Source: Prorocentrum cordatum (Eukaryota; Sar; Dinophyceae; Prorocentrales; Prorocentraceae). From it: a stretch of DNA of 64,000 bases. Below, one piece after another: positions 17,121 to 27,612 of this stretch. The stretch is taken from NCBI GenBank assembly GCA_963575745.1, contig CAUYUJ010014171.1, forward strand, positions 1,517,005 through 1,581,004, read 5' to 3'. Position 1 is the stretch's first letter, and each line of letters opens with the position of its first letter. Below the pieces are notes generated by a model. The model saw nothing but the letters and a program-made list of their open reading frames with translations. It did not search any database and was not told the origin of the DNA. The translations under genes were made by a program, and so were the position numbers.

Positions 17121-20100
17121 ACATCTCTTGTTGCACAGTAGAGGCGGCCGACGATCTGGAACAACTCTCACAGAAACGTAGTTGTGATTTGCCCAGTGAG
17201 AAACGACATATCGATCTCCCTGGACTTACTCATGGCTGGGGTCTTCTCGCAAGGATCACTGGGCAAATTACAACGATGTGGCAGAGATTGACGCGAAGTG
17301 GAACCTGGTAGACTGCTTTCGCACTGGCGATGGCATCCACTTACCTTCTCCTACATGTTACTGATATCATGCTTTTTGTTGCTAGATTCTTGGTGCCTGC
17401 CAGACGTCCCCCCCTTGCCTACGCAAGGTTGAGTTTGGCGACCGTCCGAGAATTTCTGAAAAGGCTGTGACCTCCGACAAGTTTCCAGAGCCGTAACACA
17501 TGGCACTGTGCCTTCCTTGGCTCGACAAGGCCGTAGCTTGCCCTAGCTGTTCGGTTGAAAGCCCACATGGCCATGCCCCAGAGGGCACAGAAATTGTTGC
17601 TTTGCAGGTCGCTGCTGCTTCCCTCCAGGGTCTTCAACCAGAGAGCGGCAGCCGGTGAAAACTGTCCTTCCAGACTCCAGGTGTGCCTCACATACGTGAT
17701 GGCCATCCCTTCATGGGCGAGGAGGCTGTAACACTTGACAGCTCCCTTCCCCTCGCTTCAGACGGCCATCACGCGTGGTGTCCTTTCCCGCCCGCCCGCG
17801 AAGAGTTCCCCCCTCCGAGAGCCCCGAGCGCTGCAAGGTATGACATCCCCAATCCCCGAGGCCCGAGAGGGCCGCAGCAAGTGGCATCTGAACTCGCCAC
17901 CTTGGAGATGCCGCAACATGGGCTTGGCGGGCCCGCCTAGAGACTTCTGTGATACGTCCTGCGGACCCGCTGCCAGTCCGAGCTGCGTCCACCAGCCCAT
18001 GGCCCAGCTGCCTTGTCCCAGTCATTTTGGCCACCGACGCCGCCCGCCCCAAAGGGGAGTTTCGCCCCGCTTCGGACGCAAGCCCGCGCACAACTGCCGC
18101 GACGTTAGCGCAGATGTTAGAAGAGCGTGCGTGGGTTTGCATGTGTGGTATACGTGGGGGACGGGGGGGAGAGAGAGAGAGAGAGAGAGAGAACAAAAAG
18201 AAAAAGAGAGTGGAATGTTTTTGAACCGAGGCGGAAAGACTCTCTGACGAATCAATCGGAAGAGAGGGACACAGAGTGGGAGAGAGAAAGCGAGAGACAG
18301 ACACAGACAGAGAGAGGGGGGAAAGAGAAAGAGAGAGAGAGAGAGAGAGACAGAGATAGTTGCGAGCGATGGGTGCGGGCAAATGTGGACAATGAGCTCT
18401 GCAGAGAAGCGATGAACGAGCATAAGCACGACTAGTGCTGGGGTGCGCCAACTGGCCGCATCACCCAGTCTTGCGGGGCCCAGCCTTGGGCCAGGATCGA
18501 TACACACGCCCTCCTGGCTTAGCCAAGGAGACGTCCTACCCAGGGCCCAGGACGCACCCGGACAGGACCGGTGGAGTAGTCAGTTTATGTCTCCCTGTAA
18601 TGGAGGCGCGTGCAGGCAGCAGTGGGCAGAGCTGACAGGTGGACGCGCCTCCCCCAGAGACGTGCACTGCGCCGCCATACGAGGAAGCGAAGATTGGGCA
18701 TGGGGCAGGGCATCGGAGCAGCAGGAGTGAATGCCGTGATCAGGGGATAGTGTGAGAGGGAGGAGGGCCAATGCGCGTTCCAGACAGGGCCTCACCTTCG
18801 GCGCATCCTAGCCTTGGGCGGAACGCCGGCGGAAGTAAGACGGCGGCGGGTCCGCTGGTGGAAGCCAAACAAATGCCCCCTCGCCCCACTGGCCCAGTCA
18901 AAGAAGATGCGCCCTTGGTCTCAAGGGCGGAGACGACGGGTGGAGGCGGCATCATGAGGGGAGACATCTAAGTTTGAGTGGGGAGCTGGGCGGACAAATA
19001 GTACAGACTTAAATTGTTTCGCTTGTCTAGCCATACCGGAGCGTGGCTCGATCCAAACCATCTACGACAGGCTGGGACGGAAATCTTTCATAATGATTTT
19101 GATAGACAGGCTCCGCGCTGGTCTGCTCGGGACATCTAGGCGGACTCTCCCGAAGTGGGGTCACAGCAGCGCCACGAGTGGGAGAAGAAATGTGTTCTAA
19201 ACACATGGGCGAGCTGGGCCGAAAGCTACGCCGCTGTCTACGACAATTCGATGGCATCAACCGTGGCCGTACCAGGGAAGGGAGGGCCAGATTTGGAGAT
19301 GTTGACTTCGAAACAATTGGATATCCATCGGAGGTCTGAGTGGCGGGGAAATGAGACGGCACACTCTACTGATTCAATCTACCCGCAAACGCAGACACGC
19401 AGAAGTCGCAAGCATTTGTTCCTTGCGCATGCGCTGGCGGAGTCCTGTTCAGTCGATGCCAGTCCTCCTCCAACCCCGCCTCCTTCCTTGTTCCTCCTCC
19501 CTCTCCTTCCCCTCCATTAATTTCGCCCCGTGGACCTCTCCTGGGGTGCGATCCGACCAAAACTTCGGGCGAAACAAGCCGCAGCGACGCGAGGCTCCCT
19601 GGAGCACAGGAAAAGGGGAGAAGCACTTAGAAGAATCGATCGCCCCCATCCGCCTTCTTACCCTACTACAGTTATGGCATCTGAATACTATTATCCTCTT
19701 TCCCCCGAAGATGGCCAGGAAGCAGTCCGCCCCCCTTCGCGCATGGTTTTTGCACACAGGATGGTGCCGAGTTAGTTTTCTCGTGGGCTTGTGTTCCAAT
19801 CCGAATGTTTCCTGTCCTTCCGAGATGGCGCTCAAGTTGCAGCGTGTGCCTCATTTTAGGATCGCGGCTTTGCCCCCGTCGATCAGAGTGGCGTTCTCGC
19901 CACAGCGCGGGCCACTTTTCAGGAGCTGAGTCCTTTCTCATCGTTGTCATCCCCCTCGTTTCTCCTTCTCCGCCTTCCCCTGGTTTTCCTGCACCTCCCG
20001 TTCCTTCCACTCCAGTTCCCGCTGCAGTTGTTCGTCCTCGTCCTCTTCCTTCCTCATCAGCCTCCTTTTCTTCCTGCTCATCCTCCTGCTCATCCCGCCA

Positions 20101-20930
20101 CCTGCTCTTCCCCCTCATCCTGCGATATACGTGGCTCCCACTTTGGGACTGCGCATAATACGATGGGGTCTTTGGGGGGACTTCCAGGTCCTCTATGGCA
20201 CGCATCCGCGGGTAGAGAAAACTATGCGCAATGGGAAAGGATTGATGGGAAGGTTAGGGTGTCAGATATGACGTGACCGCACCTAGCTTGTCCCCCTCCC
20301 CCTCTTCGCTCTCCTCCCCCATTTTCTTCCGCTCTCCCTGTCCTCCCCTTTCTCTCCCTCTTCCCCCTCTTTCCTTCCTCTCTCCCTCCTCCCCTCTCCC
20401 TCCTCCCCTCCCCTCCCCCCCCGCCACCCCCATCCCCTCCCCCCCCCCTCTCCCCCCTCACACTCGTCTCCCCCCCCCCCCCCCCGGGGGCGGGCCCAGG
20501 GCAGCCTGCCAGTCGCCGCACCGACGACGCCGCCCGCACCAGGCGGCGTGCCCAGCGTCGTCTTCGTCGTCCTCCTCTTCCCCGTCTTCGTCCACATCCT
20601 CGTCCGTGGTCCGTGATCCGTGGTCCGCCGTCTGTCGTCCGTCGTCCGTCGTCCGTGGTCCGTTCGTCGTCCGTCGTCGTCGTCGTGGGCGTCGGCGTCG
20701 GCGTCGGCGTCGTCATCGCCGTCGTCGGCCTTGTCGTCGTCGTCGTCGGAGGGTGAGGATGGAGGAGGACGGGGATCGAGGAGGATGGAGGTGTAGAACC
20801 AGTGTAAACCCAATACGCACCGACGATACTGCCGTAAGCCATCCCTGCAAGTTCCCCGCCCACAGGTCCCTACAAGGATTGTTCTTCATTGCAGGATGTG
20901 CCCGATTGGAAGACACGAGTCTAAGAACCC
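17121..20930. other. No recognisable gene; purine/pyrimidine low complexity
   Basis: I find no coding sequence I can support. Notable content: GA-rich DNA at 18168-18360, C/T-rich tracts at 19930-20110 and 20280-20485 (ending in a C run near 20471-20484), and GTC/TCG triplet repeats at 20600-20760. Open frames here follow base composition. Confidence 0.6.
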
Positions 20931-21550
20931 TCAATCGTGCCAAAGCACAATTCCTTGGACGCCAGCGCCGCAAATCAACGTGACTGGTGTGTCCTGGTAA
21001 CCCTAGATCGTGCCAGAACACGGTTCTTTGGATTTCAGAACCGCGAACCAAAGTGATTGTTGCGTCCTGGCAATCCCAGATTTTGCCAGAATGCAGCTCC
21101 TGAATTTCAGCCACACGAACCCTTGGCATTGCTGCACACTTGTGCTGCGAATGTGCGCGTCGTTAAGGTGAGAGCCACATTTCGGAAACCAAACGCCCTC
21201 CACCCTTGAAATTGATGCAAACGTTGGCGACGAATGTGCGCGGCGCTAGGAGAAGAGCCACATTGTCAAAACGACCGCTTTCCATTTTTGAAACTTCGGC
21301 AATATGGTAAACAACGAATGTGCGCGGGGCTCAGACGAGAGCCACATGTTCAAAAGGAGCCGCCATCCATCATTGGAACTGTTGCAAACTTGCAAGACGA
21401 CTGTGCGCAGCGCGAAGGCGAGAGCCACACTTTGAAGTGCACCCGCCCTCAATCCTTGACGCCGTTGCGAACATGTACAACGAAGGTGCGCAGCGCCAAG
21501 GCGAGAGCCACTGTTTGAAAACCGCCCGCAGTCCATCCGTGAACTGTTGA
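20931..21550. repeat. Two adjacent minisatellites (about 73 bp and 83 bp)
   Basis: From about 20931 a unit containing TCGTGCCAGAACACGGTTC is repeated about 2.5 times at roughly 73-bp spacing. From about 21070 a unit containing AATGTGCGCGGCGC...GAGAGCCACA follows, with its core at 21151, 21233, 21317, 21400 and 21483, that is every 82-84 bp. Units are divergent, so the array is old. Confidence 0.7.
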
Positions 21551-21644
21551 GCTTCAGGACCATAAATGATGAAGAAGGCTCACGCGAAATTTTCGGCCCG
21601 CCCTAACCACACGCTTGGGGGCGCGACAGGGAAGAGTCATCGAA

Positions 21645-22450
21645 TATGCCTGCGGCGAATCACCGCCGCCCTTTGCCTTTTTGGAAGCGCCTATGTGGCC
21701 GAATGTTAGGCTAGAGCTATCGGACCATGTTCAGAAGAACGAAAAGGGAGCAGGAGGAGGAGGAGGACGCCCCTTGGAAGCCTCTTGGGGCACACTTGGG
21801 GTGTCCTGGGAGCTTCCTGGGAGCCTTTTGGAGGCCTTTTTGGGGTCTACTTGGGCCTCTTGGGGACCTTTGGGGGCTTGTTCGAAGCTTCTTTGGCCGT
21901 CTTCAGGCGTTCCTTGCCCGTCTGCCGCCGTCAGAAGCCATCTTGGGGGCCTCTCTGAACCGACTTGGAGCTCTCTTGGGGCGCTCCAGGGCCGTCCTGG
22001 AGGCCATCTCTTGGGGGCCGTCCTCGGGGCCGTTTGGGCCCTTCTGAAGCCATCTTGGAGGCATGCGAGAATCCCCCAAAAACCTAAGGCAAATTCATGG
22101 TGTTTGCCTCCTCTGGCCTTCCTGGATACCCTTCTGGAGGCTTCTTGGGCCGTCTTGGAGGCCCCTTGGGGGTTTTTATGGCCACCTTGAAGCCAGCTAG
22201 GGCCGTCTTGGTAGCTTCTTGCGCGGACTTGGACGCATCTTGGACCCTGGTGGCCTATTTTGGAGACCATCTTGGGCGAGCTTGGAGGCCATCTTGGACC
22301 AGATTGGCCGTCTTGGAGGCCCTCTGGGGGCCGCTTTTTCGCTGGAAGCCCAACAGACGTTACAACTTCTGGGTGACTGGCGCGCTGGGCCGAAGCCCCA
22401 GGAAGTTTTCTAAAAGAGCCAACAATCATTCGAATTTCAGCACGCCAGGC
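21645..22450 (+). repeat. CTTGG-rich modular repeat, copy B
   Basis: The head (21645-21770) shares CTGCGGCGAATCACCGCCG and AGCGCCTATGTGGCCGAA with the heads at 5394 and 46747. A GAG-rich linker, CTTGG body, the phrase GTCTGCCGCCGTCAGAAGCC (21919) and a short A-rich spacer near 22075 follow in the same order as copy A. It ends near 22440 with AATTTCAGCACGCCAGGCAC, where the RT fragment begins. Confidence 0.8.
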
Positions 22451-23626
22451 ACCCTTGTTGGCACAGTGGGCGGCTGATGACGGAAAGCGCGCGTTGGCCT
22501 GAGGTGACCGGCTCCATAGAGCGCACACACCCGCCGAGTTTAGATCCGTCCAGATGGGATGAAGCCGGCGGCGTGCCTGCGGATAGAGCTCTGCAATATG
22601 AGATGCCAGGCCTACAGTGGAGGCCAGGTCTCTGGCGAGGAGAACTCTGTGGGAGTCCGCCTCCAGAACAGCGATGAGTTGCTGTCTGCAACGATCGCAC
22701 TTCTCTTGGGCCACTGTGACAACCCCGAGAACGGTATCGAATATCCACCCTATCCAGCTTAGCCGGGTGTCTGGGGGCCTGATGCCAGTGGGCTTCGCGC
22801 TCACAGGGACGCCCGCTGTGAGGAAAAAGTCCGCCGTTCGATCAAGCGCTGTCCAGGCCGAAGAGCAACGCCGCTCCACCCCGAGTAGATCGTCCACTAA
22901 GTCGAGCAACTGCACGCCGCTCCTCTGTGCCAAGACGCGCAAGAGTTCTTTGATGGATCGGTCATTGAGCCCCGGGGCCGGCGACAGGCCGAAAGGGAGA
23001 AACCGGTATCGTCCGAACTGCCGCCTCTCGTGCGAGTAGAACCCGAGGAGGTAAGAATCCGCGTCGCACATCCGCCAATTAAAGAAGCAGTCTTGGAGAT
23101 CTACGACGTACAGGAAATCGCCTCGGTGCATGCGGCTGATAGCCATGTCGACTATTCCGTACGAAACCCCGACATGCGGTACACGTTCGTTGACCCGGCC
23201 CGCTCGCAAACCCAATATCAGCCGAGCCTTCCATCGATCCTGTTCTGGAGCCTCTGGGGTTGAACCTGCGCGCCCTTTCAACAGCAACCCGCAAGGGTTA
23301 ACGTTGAGGGACGGCGGCCGTGGCGCCCCTGGAGGGGAAAAAGACACCTTGCCCAATTCCTCGAGCCTGCTCCACTCGCGTTCGGCCCATGAGCTGTGAG
23401 TTCGCACTGAAGGGTGGTTGGGCGTGTATCGCGCTTCTGCACGCGAAGCTCCCAAGGGCACGCCTTGCTCCCAGAGCCGGATGAACTCGTCATGGGCCCC
23501 TGCGGCGGCCAGAAAATCCAGATCCAAAGTGAGCCCAGGGACGCCATTATACCACTGCATGCCGGCATTGCCCCTCTTTACCCTGTCCAGAAGGTCGCGA
23601 AGGCGGGCTTCCGCATCGGAGGCCGC
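22451..23626 (-). pseudogene. DIRS-like reverse transcriptase fragment
   Basis: On the minus strand, about 390 residues of polymerase are open without a stop. Motifs in order: KARLILGLRAGRVNE, VVDLQDCFFNWRM (Asp near 23101), RFLPFGLSPAPGLND, LLDLVDDLLGVE (catalytic Asp pair near 22890-22896), and a thumb-like stretch LSWIGWIFDTVLGVVTVAQ. The connection region follows (LLARDLASTVGLASHIAELY), but no RNase H, recombinase or integrase is present. The frame continues on both sides into repeats, which supply the apparent N-terminus (to 24058) and C-terminus (to 21731). It is a truncated copy cut at both ends, from a lineage distinct from the RT at 9.4-10.9 kb, and keeps the canonical DD. Confidence 0.8.
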
Positions 23627-23759
23627 CATGCTGGTCTCCAGAAGAACTCGGGCCGAAACCGCGACGGACGGGGGTAGAAAAACGGTGCGCGCCAATAAGA
23701 AAATGTGGTTTAATCGCTCGGCCCAGGATGGCCTGAGACACTCTGCACCTTCGGGCGGG

Positions 23760-25060
23760 CTCCCGGGCGACACAGGGTTGCCCGCGAAGCTACCGCAAGC
23801 ACGCGGCGACCCCACCGCAAGCATGCGGGTGAGCGGAATGCTGGGCTCAGCGGCCTCCTGAACCTCCAAAGCTGCGGACGAGCTAGCGCAAGCACGCGCC
23901 GAGCCCACCGCCCGCGCGATGGTGAGTGCACGGACGGTTCTCTGCGCGAGCGCGCGCGTAAGAGGAGGGGGGGGGCTCCCACGAAAGGGCCCCTGAGCGT
24001 CACAGGGTTGATGGAAAACAAAAGGCTGCTGGAACGCGCCTGTATTCAGCACGCGCATGCAGGTGAGCGCAACGATTGCTCCCGTGAGTGGGCTCCTGGG
24101 CGTTGCAGGGTTGGCATTACAGCCAGCGCGGGCACGCGCCGCCCCCCGCGAGTGCGCGAGTGAACGTCAATGGCGTCTCCCGTGAGTGGGCTCCTGGGCG
24201 CCGCAGGGTTGCCGGGCAGGCTGGCGCAAGCACGCGCCGAACCCACCGCAGGAATGCCGGGGAGTTGCCCGGGAAATGGCGCAGGCACGCGCCTACCTCA
24301 GCGCAGGCACGCGCGCGAGGGGAATGACTGCTCCCAAGAACGGGCTCCTGAGCGTCACAAGGTTGCTGAAGAAAAAAATGCTGGAGCGCTGGCGCGCGCC
24401 CAAACAAAGCGCACGCATGTGTGCGAACGCAACGGTAGCTCCCATGAATTGGGTTCCTGGGCGTCACAGGGTTGCCGGAAACGCTAGCGCAAACACGCGC
24501 CAAACCCACCGCAAGCGTGCTAGCGAGTGAAAACGATGGCTCCCCTGAGGGGGCTCCTGGGCGTCACAGGGTTGCCAGAAAGCTAGCGAAGGCAAGCGCC
24601 TACCTCAGCGCTAGCACGCGCTTGAGAGGAATGGCTGCGCCCATAAGAGGGGCACCTGGGCGTCACAGGGATGCTGTAAAAAGGAAAGCGCTGGAATGCG
24701 CCGAACACAGCACGCGCATGTGTGTGAGCGCAATTATGGCTCCCACGAGAGGGCTCCTGGGCGTCACAAGGTTGCCACACGGAACAGCGCTGGAACGCGC
24801 TGCCGTCGGCTCCCACGAGAGGGCTCCTGGGCGTCACAAGGTCGTCGCACCGAACAGCGCTGGAACGCGCCGTCGGCTCCCACGAGAGGGCTCCTGGGCG
24901 TCACAGGGTTGCCACGCCGAACAGCGCTGGAACGCGCTGCCAACGGCTCCCACGAGAGGGTTCCTGGGCGTCACAAGGTTGCCACACCGAACAGCGCTGA
25001 AACGCGCTGCCGTCTGCTCCCAGGCGAGGGCTCCTGGGCGTCACGGGGTTGCCCAAAAGA
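23760..25060. repeat. Satellite array with core CTCCTGGGCGTCACAGGG, about 100-bp then 70-bp period
   Basis: The core CTCCTGGGCGTCACAGGGTT recurs at about 23761, 23989, 24092, 24191, 24345, 24454, 24554, 24653 and 24754 with mainly 99-109 bp spacing, then at 24824, 24891, 24961 and 25031 with 67-70 bp spacing. The shorter units lack part of the CGCAAGCACGCGCC segment. Two more units lie at 25545 and 25614. It overlaps the apparent start of the minus-strand RT fragment. Confidence 0.85.
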
Positions 25061-25789
25061 ACAGCTCGAACGGCTGCTACTGGCGTCAGGTAGCGCTTGA
25101 GCGAAAAGGCGGGAGGAAGGGTTGAGGAGGGGACGGGGGGGGTTGGCGGGCTCCTCTGCTCCTGGAAGACGGGGTCGAGAGCTCCTGGAAGACGGGGTCG
25201 AGAGCCCAAAGTGCCACCGTTCTGTGGACGGCGACGTATTGTGAGAGCGCGCCGGCGTCTGTCCTATTCCCGCGAGGTTCTGTTACTCTTCCATGGCCGC
25301 CGATGTCCCAGCTGCATGGGCGGAGCCGTGCGCCGAACGAGGCCGGACAGAAAGCTCTCGGCGAGGCGGCGTGTAAGCATCATCTTCCTCTCTTCCTCCT
25401 GCATGGGGGGGAGTGGGCGGGGAAGGAGAAGTGTTTTGGGGGGGGAAGGTCGGCGTCCGTTGTGCCGATCTGGCACCCGTGTGGGTACCTGAAGAACAGG
25501 AGCGCAAGCAGGCGCCACCGCTATACAGATGCTCCCGAAGGCGGGCTCCTGAGCGCCACAGGGTTGCCATGCAGGCAAGCACGTGCCTGCCGAGTATGTA
25601 CCCGATGTGCGGGCTCCTGGGCGTCACAGCGTTGCCGGCTGATCTCGGCGGTGTGGGTGCGATCGCTTCCCATGTGGCGGGGCTGCGAAGCACGCAGCGC
25701 CACACCACGCCTGCACCAGGACGCGTAGAAGGAAGCCAGGGTGTCCGTGGCCGTGATGATGGCTGCCAGGAAAAGCGCCCTCTTCGGGC
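25061..25789. other. No gene; two stray satellite units
   Basis: GC-rich spacer. A 22-bp phrase (TCCTGGAAGACGGGGTCGAG) is duplicated near 25157 and 25181, and two units of the 70/100-bp satellite occur at 25530-25640. Confidence 0.5.
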
Positions 25790-26880
25790 CCTCCTGGAGG
25801 ACCTCTGGGAGGCCTCTTGGGCCGTCTTGGAGGCCTCTGAGGGGCCTCTTGGCCCGTCTGGGGCCCTCTTGGACTCTCTTGGGCCGTCTTGGAGGCCGCC
25901 TTGGACCATCTTGGGCGGACTTGGAGGCCATCTTGGACCATCTTGGAGGCCATCTTGGGCCATCTTGGCCATCTTGGAGGCAATCTTGGAGCCGTCTTGG
26001 GCAGAACATTGGTGAAGTGAGGTCCGTGGAAAAAATCCCGGGACCCCGGCGGGACGGGCCGAAACCCACTGGGAGAGTTCTTTTGGAGAAAAAAACCAAA
26101 ACCAAAACCGATAGGGTTTGGCATGCTGGGCACCCCTTTGCTGAAGCAAAAGGGGGCGGCGGATCTACTTGCCCTCGGCCCATCCCGCCACCGTGCCTGG
26201 GTTGTGGGGCAAAGGAATGTTGGATGCCTGTCGTGTTTTCTTGGCGAGCCTTTCTCGGAACGTCTGTTAGCTCTAGCGCCGCTGCGGCCCCGCGCCGCCG
26301 ACGAGGCATGGGGGAGGCCTTTCGAGGGCGTGTTGCGAAGAAGGAGACGACAACGACAGATGCCTCTTGGATGTTGGCTGGGACCTGGGAGGGACCTCGT
26401 GGGAGGCCTCTCGGGGGCCTCCTGGAGGCAATTTTGATGCCTCTGTTGGGGCCGTTCGGGGGCCTTCTGGGGCTTGGGATTCGTGGGGGCCTCTCCCGGG
26501 CCTGGGGGCTTCTGGGGGGCTTCTGGGGGGCTTCCTGGGCGCATCTTGGGGCCTCTTGGGGGCCTCTTGGGGCCTCCTGGGGGCCTCTTAGAGCGGAAGG
26601 TTCGGATGTTCGGTTCGTGGTCCCTCTCTGTGGGCCTGTTTGTGACGTCCTAGGGTCCTCTTTGGCAATTTGGGCCGTCCTGGGGCCCTCTTTTGGCCAT
26701 CCTCGGGTGTTCGGTTTGGGCTGGGGACCTCTATGGGCCGTCCTGGGGCCCTCGTGGCCATCTTGGGCGCTTCTTGGGCCGTCTTGTGCGCCTCTTGGGG
26801 GCCTCTGCGGCCGTCTGGGGGGCGATCTTTGGAGCCTCTTCGGCCGTCTTGGAGCGTCGGGGAGCCAGGCCCACCGCGAT
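25790..26880 (+). repeat. CTTGG-rich modular repeat, copy C
   Basis: The body at 25790-26010 leads into a tail module (26035-26215) homologous to 13865-14045, sharing AGTTCTTTTGGA, CCAAAACCAAAACCGA and ATCCCGCCACCGTGCC. A second body runs from 26380 to about 26860. No head is recognised upstream. Confidence 0.8.
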
Positions 26881-27219
26881 CAAGACTCCACGGGCCCATT
26901 GAGGGCCCAGATCTGAACTGTGGTGACGTGTAGTGGCTGCTTCCGGTGCGCTTGCATGCTCAGCAGGAGTAAGTGCACGTGGCGAGTATGTTGTAAATCG
27001 TCGTGCCACATGCACGAATCCGGTCCAGTCTTTCATGGAGCACACGCTCAATCACTCTCTGACTAGATTCGCTGCCCCTGGCCAGCAATGGGAGAGCAGC
27101 GCCTCTCGGGGTATCGATCCATCGAGGAATTGTCTTACTACCTCAGTGTTCGGCCTCGCGAACAGTTTGCGATGAGGAGTAGCCCAACGGTGATGGAACG
27201 CAGGGTTGTGATGAGTATG

Positions 27220-27612
27220 AGGAGCAGGAGGAGGAGGAGGAGGAGGAGGAGGAGGAGGAGGATGGTGGTCATGAGGCTAAGCAGAAGGATGATGATAATG
27301 ATGATGATGATGATGAGGAGGAGGCAGGGGCAGAGGAAGAGGAAGAGGAACAGGAAGCGGAGGCAGAGAAACAATAATAATACGAACATGCAGATGATGT
27401 TGGTGATGCTGATGATGGTGATGATGATGGTGATGATGATGATTACGATGATGGTGATGATGATGATGGTGATGGTGATGATGGTGATGGGGATGCTGAT
27501 GGTGATGATGGTGATGGTGATGATGAGGAGGAGGAAGAGGAGGAGAAGGAGGAGGAGGAGGACGACGACGAGGAGGAGGAGGAGGAAGGAGGAGAAGGAG
27601 GAGGAGGGAGGA
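27220..27612. repeat. GGA/GAT trinucleotide microsatellite block
   Basis: Runs of GGA (27225-27260), GAT/ATG (27285-27530) and GAG/GAC (27525-27600) with A-rich interruptions. Encoded poly-Arg/Met or poly-His runs are not credible genes. Confidence 0.9.

Noticed and set aside
15391-17136. 581-codon minus-strand ORF rich in His/Thr/Pro
   Set aside because: It is the translation of the TGG/GTG microsatellite and the following GC repeat; no domain.
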